DNA of 64,000 nt from Pelagihabitans sp963760375 (GTDB taxonomy: Bacteria > Bacteroidota > Bacteroidia > Flavobacteriales > Flavobacteriaceae). A program made the translations under genes and the position numbers. The notes under the pieces were generated by a model. The model worked only from the letters and a program-made list of their open reading frames with translations, ran no database searches and was not told where the DNA came from. The stretch spans positions 62,001 to 126,000 of the forward strand of contig CAVXCS010000007.1 of the NCBI GenBank assembly GCA_963760375.1, in the 5' to 3' direction. Each line of letters opens with the position of its first letter. Within the stretch, counting starts at the first letter, position 1. Positions 40,450 through 49,404 of the stretch are shown here, one piece after another.

Positions 40450-43200
40450 CTAAGGATTTATCGTCCAAGAAACATAATAAATGGAACCGATGAGTCCGGT
40501 ACCCACAGCGGTAAAATATTCATTTCCCAAGATGTTGGATCCGCCCACTTTAAATACCGATTTCATACTGGGCACGGCATAATTGACCTGGGCGTCCAAT
40601 ACGGTATAGGCAGGGACATCCCCATCGGCAAAGCTCGCCTGCCAAAAGAAGGTATCGCTCCAGCGGTAATTGACATTGAAACCGAAATTCTTGAACAATT
40701 CGGTATTGCCAAAAGAGGCCTTCACCTTATGTTTCGGGGTGTTGAAATTGGTCCTGAAATCGGGAAAGGCGGCCTGGTCAAAATCGAGTTCGGCATAGGT
40801 ATAGTTGACGCCAAAATCGAAATTGCCGAGTACTTTCGCATCGACGCCCGCAGTGACCCCATAAGAACTGATGGTAGCTTCCGAGTTGGTGTAGTTTTGG
40901 TACACTTTGAAATCGCTGTTCTGGAGGGCAAGCAAAGACAGACCATTGTCACCGACGGTGCCATAATAGGGCACAATCACATTTACATTGGAGATGAAGT
41001 TTTTGTAATCATTGTAATACCCGCTCACATCGATGGCCACTTTTCCAAGTTGGGCACGATAGCCCGCTTCCAGGGCCGTGATCTCCTCTGGCTGCACCAA
41101 CTGGGTATTTGCCGCTGTTGGCGCACCTGCCTGCACCGAACTTACCGAAAAGGCATTTTCATAGGCAGCCCTACCTACAATCGTTACCGTTTGTTGCGAA
41201 GTGAGGGCCGCACCACTTGGGCTGAGGTCATAGGTCCTGATGTCCCGATCCAAGTTATCCGGCGCGGAGCCCACCAATATGGCCCTACCGGCATCCAAGC
41301 CGATAAAAAGATCTTGGGTGGTGGGGTTTCTAAACCCCTGTTGGGCAGAGACCCTGATATTATGGTTCCTTTTCTCGCCCAAGGTATACATCAAAGAACC
41401 CCTTGGGGATACGAATGCATCAAAAAATTCATTCTTGTCCAATCGGCCCGAAAAGGTATATTTCAGACGGTCATCCAAAATTTTGCCCTGTACCTGGGCA
41501 TAGGCACCATACTCGTTATAGGAAATCGGGCCATCGATGTCGGTAAAGATCGTTCCGTTGGAATTCAGGATATATTCCCGATACGAACCCCCGATCTGTA
41601 AATCGACCACATTGTCCAACAAATGGCTGAAGTTATAATTGGCATCTACATGGCGCAGTTTGGTGTTGTCGATAAACTTTGCCCCTGTGGTGAAGTCCCC
41701 ATCGGCAATGACACTGTTGAAAGCACTTTCGAATTCTGGCGTGCCGGGAAGGTACCTGCCGGTATCGGCCGCTTGTCTGGCCGCGGCGTGGGCGGTGGCA
41801 TCATCCAATTGAACTCCGGTACCGACTCCCAGTTTTGCTCCGATAAAGGTTCTGGCATAATCGGTGAACCATTGGGTATCGCCTTTCCAAGCACGGTTTA
41901 CATTCACCGCGGCAGCTCTGGTATCGTATGAGTTTCCAGAACTTTCTATGGTGGTATAGCCCCTTAAAAAGAAATTTTTGTTCCTGATTTCGATTTTATG
42001 CTGTTGTAATATGAAGTCCCTAATGGCATAACGGTTGGCGCCTTGGTAGATCGTGTTTCCGCGTCCTACCCGACCGTTGTAGACAATTTCAAAGTCGTTG
42101 GCAAAGGGCTTATAGTGGATCGACCCATCGAACTTGACACTTTCCGCATTATAGTTGACCAAATCCCGTTCGTCATATCCGGTCCTAGTAACAAACGCAG
42201 AACCCACCGTACCCGTAGGCAAGCCGGCTGCCGCATCAAAATTAAGAGTGGTCCCTACTGTTTCACCATAAACATTCAGGCCGTCGTAGGCCGGATCGCT
42301 CCTGGTCCTTCCGGGACTGAGTAGGTCAATATTATTGTTCGCATGCCAATCTTCGCCACTTAAATAGGAAAAGTTGGCCTTCATCGCAAACTTATCGCTG
42401 AACGCATGGGCGACCCTGATGCCAAAATCATAATAGTTGTTGTTCCCGGCTGCCTCTTGTGAGGTCAGGCCCGTTTTGAAATAGGTACTGATCCCTTGGT
42501 AATCGAAAGGGTTCTTGCTGGTCATGAACAGAATACCGTTAAAGGCGCCTGCCCCATAAAGCGCAGAAGAAGCCCCAGGTAGAATTTCAACACTGTTCAC
42601 CTCAAGTTCCGACATCCCCACTAAATTGCCCAGCACAAAGTTGAGCCCGGGAGCGGAGTTGTCCATCCCATCGACCAACTGCATGAAGCGGGTATTGGCG
42701 AAGGTGGCAAAACCACGGGTATTGATCGATTGGAAGGTTAAACTGTTGGTATTGATATCCACCCCTTTTAAATTCTGAAGTCCGGCATAAAACGACTCCG
42801 AGGTGGTGCTTTTAATCTCTTTTAGACCGATACGTTCCACGGATACCGGGGATTCGAAAAGGCGTTCCGGGGTCCTGGAAGCCGAAACGACCACCTCATC
42901 GAGATAGGTCTCCGACTCGTTGATGGTGATTGATAGGGTTTGGTTGTTGGAGGTGACATCTACGGAAACCTCGGTAAAACCGATACTGGTGATCCTCAAC
43001 CGAAATGGAGGGACCTCGGAAGTCTCCAAGATAAAATTTCCGTCAAAATCGGTTACCGTTCCAATGGCCTTGCCCGCTATGACAACGTTGGCACCTGGCA
43101 CGGGTTCATTATTTTGGTCTATTACTTTTCCGTTGACCGTGGTTTGGGCAAAGCCAATGCTTCCCAACAGCAGCAACGAAAACAGAAGTATTGTTTTCAT
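40450..43200 (-). CDS. TonB-dependent receptor with N-terminal carboxypeptidase-regulatory-like domain
   Basis: A 916-residue outer-membrane receptor. It has a signal peptide (MKTILLFSLLLLGSIGFAQ), a carboxypeptidase-D-regulatory-like Ig domain (NGKVIDQNNEPVPGANVVI, about residues 22-105), the TonB box region YLDEVVVSASRTPERL, a plug domain with STRGF-type loops (INTRGFATFANTRF), and a long barrel. It lacks a SusD partner, so it is not a classical SusC glycan importer. The ligand is unknown. It is monocistronic, between glmS and atpD, with its own terminator. Confidence 0.92.
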   Translation of the reverse strand: MKTILLFSLLLLGSIGFAQTTVNGKVIDQNNEPVPGANVVIAGKAIGTVTDFDGNFILETSEVPPFRLRITSIGFTEVSVDVTSNNQTLSITINESETYLDEVVVSASRTPERLFESPVSVERIGLKEIKSTTSESFYAGLQNLKGVDINTNSLTFQSINTRGFATFANTRFMQLVDGMDNSAPGLNFVLGNLVGMSELEVNSVEILPGASSALYGAGAFNGILFMTSKNPFDYQGISTYFKTGLTSQEAAGNNNYYDFGIRVAHAFSDKFAMKANFSYLSGEDWHANNNIDLLSPGRTRSDPAYDGLNVYGETVGTTLNFDAAAGLPTGTVGSAFVTRTGYDERDLVNYNAESVKFDGSIHYKPFANDFEIVYNGRVGRGNTIYQGANRYAIRDFILQQHKIEIRNKNFFLRGYTTIESSGNSYDTRAAAVNVNRAWKGDTQWFTDYARTFIGAKLGVGTGVQLDDATAHAAARQAADTGRYLPGTPEFESAFNSVIADGDFTTGAKFIDNTKLRHVDANYNFSHLLDNVVDLQIGGSYREYILNSNGTIFTDIDGPISYNEYGAYAQVQGKILDDRLKYTFSGRLDKNEFFDAFVSPRGSLMYTLGEKRNHNIRVSAQQGFRNPTTQDLFIGLDAGRAILVGSAPDNLDRDIRTYDLSPSGAALTSQQTVTIVGRAAYENAFSVSSVQAGAPTAANTQLVQPEEITALEAGYRAQLGKVAIDVSGYYNDYKNFISNVNVIVPYYGTVGDNGLSLLALQNSDFKVYQNYTNSEATISSYGVTAGVDAKVLGNFDFGVNYTYAELDFDQAAFPDFRTNFNTPKHKVKASFGNTELFKNFGFNVNYRWSDTFFWQASFADGDVPAYTVLDAQVNYAVPSMKSVFKVGGSNILGNEYFTAVGTGLIGSIYYVSWTINP

Positions 43201-43339
43201 GTGTAGTCCTGAGTTATATTAGTTGTAGGCCAAGATACTGATTTTTTTAAATCGCTAATCATAAATTGAAAAAAATTATGCATGCATAGTAAATTATTTG
43301 TAATGTTTTAGACGTTAAAATAAGATATCCGCAAATAAA

Positions 43340-43369
43340 AAAAGGCCGTGAATTTCTTCACGGCCTTTT
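43340..43369 (-). terminator. glmS terminator
   Basis: A perfect 13-bp stem AAAAGGCCGTGAA/TTCACGGCCTTTT with a 4-nt loop, 21 bp after the glmS stop codon. Confidence 0.9.
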
Positions 43370-43389
43370 AGATTTTATGTGATAACAAC

Positions 43390-45237
43390 TTATTCCACGG
43401 TGACCGATTTGGCCAAATTGCGCGGCTGATCTACATTGCATCCCCTCATGACGGCTATATGGTAAGACAACAGCTGTAACGGAATGGTGGTCAACAAAGG
43501 GGTCAGCGATTCCATGGTCTCGGGCACCTCGACCACATGATCGGCCAATTCCCTCACTTGGGTATCACCTTCCGTAACAATGGCGATGATCTTTCCTTTC
43601 CTCGATTTGATTTCCTGGATATTGCTCACCACTTTTTCGTAATGCCCCTTTTTGGTGGCGATCACGATTACGGGCATATGCTCGTCGATCAGGGCTATGG
43701 GCCCATGTTTCATTTCAGCTGCGGGATAGCCCTCGGCATGGATATAACTGATTTCCTTTAACTTGAGCGCGCCTTCCAAGGCTACCGGAAAATTATATCC
43801 CCTTCCCAAATACAGGCAATTGGGAGAATCTTTATATACTTCTGCGATGTCACGCACAATAGCATTGGTGTTCAAGGCAATCTCCACTTTGGTGGGGATG
43901 GTTTCCAGTTCCGAAAGGAATTCATGGTATTGGGAACCTGAAAATATGCCCTTTGCCTTGGCCAATTTCAAGGCAATCAAAGTAAGTACCGTAATTTGGG
44001 TGGTAAAGGCCTTTGTGGAAGCCACCCCAATTTCAGGCCCGGCATGGGTATAGGCGCCTGCATCGGTTTCGCGGGCTATTGACGATCCCACCACATTACA
44101 GACCCCAAAGACAAAAGCACCTTTTTCCTTGGCGAGTTTAATGGCCGCCAAGGTATCGGCGGTCTCGCCCGATTGGGAAATCGCAATGAGGATATCCTTG
44201 TCGGTAATAACGGGATTTCTATACCTGAACTCCGAAGCGTACTCCACTTCCACCGGAATCCTGGCCAGGTCTTCAAAAATATATTCGGCCACCAGGCCGG
44301 CATGCCATGAAGTGCCACAAGCCACAATGATGATCCTATTGGCGTTCAGGAACTTTTCCAGATTTTGATCGATGCCCGCCATTCTGATCAAGCCTTGATC
44401 AGCCAATAGCCGGCCTCGGTAAGTGTCTTTTATCGCCCTGGGCTGCTCATAGATCTCCTTGAGCATGAAATGATCGTAGCCCCCTTTCTCGATTTCTTCC
44501 AGGTTCAATTGAAGTTCGAGGATATTCGGATAGGCGATGGCATCATCCTTTATCTTTCTCAGTTTGATCTCCTTGCCCAAACGCACAATGGCCATTTCCT
44601 CGTCTTCCAGATATACCGCATTGTTGGTGAATTCAATAAAGGGCGAAGCATCCGAAGCGATGAAAAATTCTTTATCGCCAATGCCAATGGCCAGCGGACT
44701 GCCCAATTTTGCCACAACGATCTCGTCGGGCTTTTCGATGTCAAAAACGGCTATGGCATAGGCCCCTACCACCTGGTTCAAGGCAATCTGAACGGCTTGT
44801 CCCAATTTTACCTGTTCGGTACGTTGCACCTCTTCGATCAAGTTCACCAACACCTCGGTATCGGTATCGGAATCGAAATGGTAGCCCCGTTTGATCAATT
44901 CTTTTTTTATCGATTCGTAGTTTTCAATGATCCCATTATGGATAATCACCAAATTCCCTGAATTGGAATAATGGGGGTGCGAGTTCACATCATTGGGAAC
45001 TCCGTGTGTAGCCCACCTGGTATGGCCAATTCCCAAACTGCCCTTAAGGGACATCTTGGTTTCTGCCATATTTCTGAGGTCTTCTACTTTACCCTTGGTT
45101 TTGGTAAGATTGATTCTCTCCCCATCGAAGAGGGCCACCCCCGCACTGTCATACCCACGGTATTCGAGACGTTGCAACCCTTTCATGATAATGGGATAGG
45201 CATCCCTATACCCTATATAACCTACAATTCCACACAT
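43390..45237 (-). CDS. glmS: glutamine--fructose-6-phosphate aminotransferase (isomerizing)
   Basis: A 615-residue enzyme making glucosamine-6-phosphate for peptidoglycan and LPS. It starts MCGIVGYIGYR, so the nucleophilic Cys2 is exposed after Met removal. The glutaminase domain has GHTRWATHG and the isomerase half has two SIS domains (ACGTSWHAGLVAEY, ISQSGETADTLAAI) ending LAKSVTVE. I saw no glmS ribozyme in the leader, as expected outside Firmicutes. A TATATTTG box lies 123 nt upstream. Confidence 0.98.
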   Translation of the reverse strand: MCGIVGYIGYRDAYPIIMKGLQRLEYRGYDSAGVALFDGERINLTKTKGKVEDLRNMAETKMSLKGSLGIGHTRWATHGVPNDVNSHPHYSNSGNLVIIHNGIIENYESIKKELIKRGYHFDSDTDTEVLVNLIEEVQRTEQVKLGQAVQIALNQVVGAYAIAVFDIEKPDEIVVAKLGSPLAIGIGDKEFFIASDASPFIEFTNNAVYLEDEEMAIVRLGKEIKLRKIKDDAIAYPNILELQLNLEEIEKGGYDHFMLKEIYEQPRAIKDTYRGRLLADQGLIRMAGIDQNLEKFLNANRIIIVACGTSWHAGLVAEYIFEDLARIPVEVEYASEFRYRNPVITDKDILIAISQSGETADTLAAIKLAKEKGAFVFGVCNVVGSSIARETDAGAYTHAGPEIGVASTKAFTTQITVLTLIALKLAKAKGIFSGSQYHEFLSELETIPTKVEIALNTNAIVRDIAEVYKDSPNCLYLGRGYNFPVALEGALKLKEISYIHAEGYPAAEMKHGPIALIDEHMPVIVIATKKGHYEKVVSNIQEIKSRKGKIIAIVTEGDTQVRELADHVVEVPETMESLTPLLTTIPLQLLSYHIAVMRGCNVDQPRNLAKSVTVE

Positions 45238-45360
45238 AGTACAATAATTTAAGATTCGGAAAGGTCAATTTGACGCTAAAATTAAAGGAAACAGATCAAT
45301 CCCATATTCTTTTATGGTTGTAAAACGTATAATTCCTTTGAGTGGTATGTGAAGGGGGAA

Positions 45361-45368
45361 CAAATATA
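45361..45368 (-). promoter_or_regulatory. -7 promoter box of glmS
   Basis: TATATTTG on the minus strand with TTG 23 nt further upstream (45392-45394). The leader would be about 120 nt. Confidence 0.5.
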
Positions 45369-45420
45369 CCACAGTATGTTCAGGCCATACTCAAGTCGAT
45401 GGACCTACCAGGAACTGAAC

Positions 45421-47274
45421 CTAGTCCAACTCCGTATAGTAAATTTCCAATTTCAACTTCTTATCCTCATTTTGGGATTCGACATTGCTTCCAAATAGCA
45501 CGGTGCTCAATGGGGTCAGGGTTGAAATAAGGGGAATCTCTTTTTCCACATCATTGGCCAGCATGGCATTGAGCGTAGACAACCTCGAAATATCGGTGGT
45601 CAGTGTGAGTCCCAAAGTTACGTTATCGGCATCCCTGACAATCATATTGTTGATATGGTCGGTGATCTTTACGGTATATTTAATTCCTTTGCCATCGGTC
45701 TTTTGCACGATGCCGTCATAATTTAGAAAGCTTCCAAAAAGATCTTGTGAAATGGTCGTTTCGGTGGTAAAATTGATCAGGGGGGCGCCCGTCTCCGTGT
45801 CGTAAAGGTAGAGTCTTGGGGGGTCGATGATATTACCGCTGGCATCCAGCATTTCCCTGTCGACGTAAAAAACCAGATTGGCCTCATTGATGATCCAATT
45901 GTTGGCTTTGATCTGGTTAATGATATCCAGACCATTGTTGGCATCAAAAAGATTTATCTCAGCGTAAGTTCCCGAGCCACCTTTCAAGTAAATCCTGGAT
46001 GCATTTTGTTGGGTATCCAGATTATCCGCTATGGGTTGGGGCAATGCCTCATTATTAAAAGTGTTCACCGCATTGCCATTCACCGTCTGGCCTTGAATTT
46101 GCAACAGGTTCATCACGTAGTCCTTTTGGGCGGTTTCTATGGTGTCATCCGATGGGTCGCTTGTGGTTGTATTGACGTTTACCTTTTGGTATTCATAGGT
46201 AATGGTCAATCGGGCCTGGGCAATATCGAAAAGGAAGAGCAACTCCTCGCCGGTGGGCGTAACGGTGAGATGTATTCCTCTAAGAAATTCGGTAAAATTG
46301 GTTTGGCTGAGCAGTTCTTGGCTTCCTTCCTTGTCCAAAATGTTCGTTTGAAAAAACTCGGCATTTAGGGGGACCTTGATTCCGGGATTAACGGCATCAA
46401 AATCTTCCGACTCGTCCACGTCGACCGTTTCAGGGTTATCTACCTTTGGGGTCAATATCTGCAGATCGCTGATGGTGAGTTCTCCATCAAATAAAACCTC
46501 CCCTACAAAAGCCGGACTGAACTGCTGGGAAGAAAAATATTCCTGAGCCTGTTGAAAATTGGTGTTGGGATCTAGGTTCCTTAAGTAATAGGTCGACTGT
46601 TCGACCTTTAACCTGAATGGCGCTTCACGATTGCCATAAATACTATCGATATCGATTTTCTTTGGAAATTTGTTCTTGGCCGTATCGGTATCGGTATCAT
46701 CGTTGATACCATCCCCGTCTGTATCGGGGTTCAGAGGATTGGTGCCGTTCAACTTTTCCTGATTGTCGGAAACACCATCCCCATCGGTATCGCTATTGGC
46801 ATCATTGGGGTCTATATCGAAGGCGTTGTCAACCCCGTCATTGTCGGTGTCGCGTTGCACATTTGTTTTGGTCAGGTATGGAATGTAAAGATATACCTCC
46901 TTGATTACCTCATCTTCCTGTATTGTGGCAGGGATATCATCGGTGTCTCCTCCATCCTCCGTTTTTTGCGAATACAGTCCAAAGATCGGATTGGCCTGTG
47001 AGAGCAACAATTGGGAAGTGATCTGGGCTTCGGTTTTGCCGTAGATCGGGTCATTGTACAATCCCACTTGATAGATGGGCAGTTTATTGGTCTGTACCGC
47101 CTCTATTTTTTTGTTGAATGCAAAAACATCATATACCTGTTTGTTGGTTGAAAATGGCTCACTGCCAATGACGCTCGCACCAAGGGTGGTCAGGTCATCG
47201 CTGCAGGAAACAACGGCCAGAACCAGCAAGATACCAGCCATGGCGGGGAATTTGAATCTATTCAACAAAATCAT
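45421..47274 (-). CDS. DUF4270 lipoprotein with thrombospondin-type-3-like insert
   Basis: A 617-residue lipoprotein (lipobox VVSC, Cys24) of the Bacteroidota family DUF4270, an envelope protein of unknown function (DDLTTLGASVIGSEPF at the mature start; LPIYQVGLYNDPIYGKTEA). Residues about 141-198 carry an insert of calcium-binding-type repeats: DTDNDGVDN, NSDTDGDGVSDNQE, NPDTDGDGINDDTDTD. These are thrombospondin type 3-like loops that usually act as rigid calcium-dependent spacers. The rest is beta-rich. It lies 5 bp downstream of the starch-synthase-like gene, so the two are one transcript, an arrangement I recall as conserved in this family. Confidence 0.9.
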   Translation of the reverse strand: MILLNRFKFPAMAGILLVLAVVSCSDDLTTLGASVIGSEPFSTNKQVYDVFAFNKKIEAVQTNKLPIYQVGLYNDPIYGKTEAQITSQLLLSQANPIFGLYSQKTEDGGDTDDIPATIQEDEVIKEVYLYIPYLTKTNVQRDTDNDGVDNAFDIDPNDANSDTDGDGVSDNQEKLNGTNPLNPDTDGDGINDDTDTDTAKNKFPKKIDIDSIYGNREAPFRLKVEQSTYYLRNLDPNTNFQQAQEYFSSQQFSPAFVGEVLFDGELTISDLQILTPKVDNPETVDVDESEDFDAVNPGIKVPLNAEFFQTNILDKEGSQELLSQTNFTEFLRGIHLTVTPTGEELLFLFDIAQARLTITYEYQKVNVNTTTSDPSDDTIETAQKDYVMNLLQIQGQTVNGNAVNTFNNEALPQPIADNLDTQQNASRIYLKGGSGTYAEINLFDANNGLDIINQIKANNWIINEANLVFYVDREMLDASGNIIDPPRLYLYDTETGAPLINFTTETTISQDLFGSFLNYDGIVQKTDGKGIKYTVKITDHINNMIVRDADNVTLGLTLTTDISRLSTLNAMLANDVEKEIPLISTLTPLSTVLFGSNVESQNEDKKLKLEIYYTELD

Positions 47275-47279
47275 TTGGG

Positions 47280-48089
47280 TTATTTTAAAACTTCTTTGAT
47301 ATAAAAGTTGGTATAGGCTTCCTCAAATTCTTGTAAGGGAACATAGGGCAATACCGGTACTTGAAGGTTGGCAATGTATGTGGACAATTCCTCTGAAATA
47401 TCCTCAGAGGCTAAAATAACCGCATCAGAAAAATCTACGGCTACTTTTAACAAATTATTATAGTTGGGTTCGGAGAGACTTGCGATACTTTCTTCGGGAA
47501 TACCGTCAAAAGCGATTTTTTTGACCATGCCCTTGTCGAGCTCCCCATCGAAGGATTTTTTATAAACCGAAGTGACGATCTTGCTATCGGCGAACAGGGG
47601 TTCATCGGCATAATACTTCCTGAGGTACAAAGGCAAAAGGGAAGCCAACCAACCATGTACATGGATGATATCCGGGTTCCAGTTTAATTTCTTCACCGTT
47701 TCAACAACACCTTTTGCAAAAAAAATGGCACGTTGGTCATTGTCGGGAAAAAGATTCCCCTGCTCATCGGTAAAGGTCGATTTTCTTTTAAAATATTCAT
47801 CATTATCGATAAAGTATACCTGGATCCGCTCCCTGGGAATGGAGGCTACCTTGATGATCAAAGGCATGTCCATATCGTTGATGACCAAATTCATTCCCGA
47901 CAGCCGAATCACTTCATGTAGTTGATGCCTTCGTTCGTTGATGTTTCCGTAGCGCGGCATAAAAATCCTTATCTGGCCTCCTTTGCTGTTGACCATCCTC
48001 GGCGTTTCATAAGACATTAAGGAAACTTCGTTCTCTGGAAGGTACGGGACTAATTCTGAAGATACGAACAATATCTTTTTGCCATTCAT
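47280..48089 (-). CDS. shortened glycogen/starch synthase-like protein (GT5 N-domain only)
   Basis: A 269-residue protein corresponding to the N-terminal Rossmann domain of glycogen/starch synthase: KILFVSSELVPYL at the start, IRIFMPRYGNI, and PDIIHVHGWLASLLPLYLR. The C-terminal domain, which supplies much of the active site, is absent. The ADP-glucose-binding K-T-G-G-L motif expected after the first strand is also missing: the region reads PENEVSLMSYETPRMVNSKGG. Catalysis as a normal glycogen synthase is therefore doubtful. It is divergent from panC and overlaps no gene; DUF4270 follows after 5 bp. Confidence 0.85.
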   Translation of the reverse strand: MNGKKILFVSSELVPYLPENEVSLMSYETPRMVNSKGGQIRIFMPRYGNINERRHQLHEVIRLSGMNLVINDMDMPLIIKVASIPRERIQVYFIDNDEYFKRKSTFTDEQGNLFPDNDQRAIFFAKGVVETVKKLNWNPDIIHVHGWLASLLPLYLRKYYADEPLFADSKIVTSVYKKSFDGELDKGMVKKIAFDGIPEESIASLSEPNYNNLLKVAVDFSDAVILASEDISEELSTYIANLQVPVLPYVPLQEFEEAYTNFYIKEVLK

Positions 48090-48164
48090 AAATGCTGTGT
48101 TTCTTTATTCGTGCAAACGAAAGTGCAAAATTACAAAAATTATGCAGATTAGCCGTATTTGTAG

Positions 48165-48172
48165 TAAGTTTG
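48165..48172 (+). promoter_or_regulatory. -7 promoter box of panC
   Basis: TAAGTTTG matches TAnnTTTG, 20 nt before the panC start. On the other strand, TAATTTTG at 48126-48133 may serve the divergent starch-synthase-like gene. Confidence 0.45.
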
Positions 48173-48192
48173 CTCGCTTTTAAATTAGAGCG

Positions 48193-49038
48193 ATGCCCTT
48201 AATCGAGACCGAAAAAGACTTGAGATCAAGGTTGGATGCCCTGGATGGTCAAGGACGACTTGCCTTAGTTCCCACAATGGGGGCGCTACATCGCGGTCAT
48301 ATCGCATTGGTAGAAAAAGCCCTTGACGAAAATGAAAAGGTGGTCGTAAGTATTTTCGTGAACCCAACACAATTTAACAATAAGGAAGACCTAAAGAAGT
48401 ATCCAAAAACCTTGGCCGCAGATATGGCCCTGTTGCATGGCATTTCAAAAGAACTGCTCATTTTTGCGCCTTCGATCAAGGAAGTGTACGGCCGCAATAT
48501 CAGTTCAAAATCTTATGATTTCGAGGGCCTCGATCGGGTCATGGAAGGCGCTTTTAGGGAAGGTCATTTTAATGGTGTGGGCACTGTTGTGGAAGCCTTG
48601 TTCAAAATGGTCGGGCCAGATAGGGCCTATTTTGGGGAAAAAGACTTTCAGCAATTACAGATCATTAAAAAATTGGTGGAAATGAAACGATTGTCTGTCG
48701 AAATCATTGGTTGTCCGATAGTCAGGGAATCCCACGGTCTTGCGATGAGTTCGAGGAACGAAAGATTGTCGAGCACCTTAAGGACTGAGGCTTCTTTTAT
48801 TTACAAAACCCTTAAGGGCGCCAAGAATAAATTTGGCACGAAAAGTGCTCGTTTTGTGACCGAATGGGTTAAGGGTCAATTTAAAAACCATGCCCGTTTG
48901 GAACTGGAATATATTCAGATAGCCGATGTTGAAACCCTATCTCCCGTCAAAAGGAAAAGAAAGAATGTAAAATACAGGGCCTTTGTTGCCGTTTACGCTG
49001 AAGGCGTTAGGCTCATAGATAACATCGCCCTGAATTAA
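48193..49038 (+). CDS. panC: pantothenate synthetase
   Basis: A 281-residue ATP-dependent ligase joining pantoate and beta-alanine. It shows the HIGH-type motif PTMGALHRGHIALV, FVNPTQFNNKEDL, the central YFGEKDFQQLQII and SSRNERLS (the KMSKS-like loop). Length fits the family. The panD gene follows after 13 bp, so beta-alanine supply and its use are coupled. It is the first gene of a plus-strand run that goes through the flippase-like and esterase-like genes. Confidence 0.97.
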   Translation: MPLIETEKDLRSRLDALDGQGRLALVPTMGALHRGHIALVEKALDENEKVVVSIFVNPTQFNNKEDLKKYPKTLAADMALLHGISKELLIFAPSIKEVYGRNISSKSYDFEGLDRVMEGAFREGHFNGVGTVVEALFKMVGPDRAYFGEKDFQQLQIIKKLVEMKRLSVEIIGCPIVRESHGLAMSSRNERLSSTLRTEASFIYKTLKGAKNKFGTKSARFVTEWVKGQFKNHARLELEYIQIADVETLSPVKRKRKNVKYRAFVAVYAEGVRLIDNIALN

Positions 49039-49051
49039 TTAAATTTGTACC

Positions 49052-49402
49052 ATGCAAATTCAAGTAGTAAAATCGAAGCTCCACAGGGTAAAGGTTACCG
49101 GGGCAGACCTCAATTATATAGGGAGCATAACCATCGATGAAGACCTGATGGAGGCGGCCAACCTGATCAATGGCGAAAAAGTACAGATCGTCAACAACAA
49201 CAATGGTGAACGATTGGAGACTTATATCATTCCTGGGGCCAGGGGCAGCGGGGAAATTACCCTTAACGGCGCTGCCGCGCGCAAGGTAGCCGTTGGCGAT
49301 GTCCTTATCATAATCGCCTATGCCTGGATGGGTTATGAAGAAGCCAAAAAATTCAACCCTTCTTTGGTATTTCCCAATGAGGTTAACAATCTGTTACAAT
49401 AA
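49052..49402 (+). CDS. panD: aspartate 1-decarboxylase
   Basis: A 116-residue pyruvoyl-dependent enzyme producing beta-alanine for pantothenate. The self-cleavage site Gly24-Ser25 is in NYIGSITID; Ser25 becomes the pyruvoyl group. GARGSGEITLNGAAAR and IIIAYAWM are family landmarks. It lies 13 bp after panC and 2 bp before the next gene. Confidence 0.97.
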   Translation: MQIQVVKSKLHRVKVTGADLNYIGSITIDEDLMEAANLINGEKVQIVNNNNGERLETYIIPGARGSGEITLNGAAARKVAVGDVLIIIAYAWMGYEEAKKFNPSLVFPNEVNNLLQ

Positions 49403-49404
49403 AA

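Noticed and set aside
40366..41601. Long plus-strand frame (411 codons) antisense to the TonB receptor
   Set aside because: It lies inside a well-supported receptor gene, has low-complexity mirror composition, no family motif, and crosses the receptor's terminator. It is a shadow frame.
45238..45420. glmS ribozyme in the glmS leader
   Set aside because: No conserved ribozyme core was seen, and such ribozymes are known mainly from Firmicutes.
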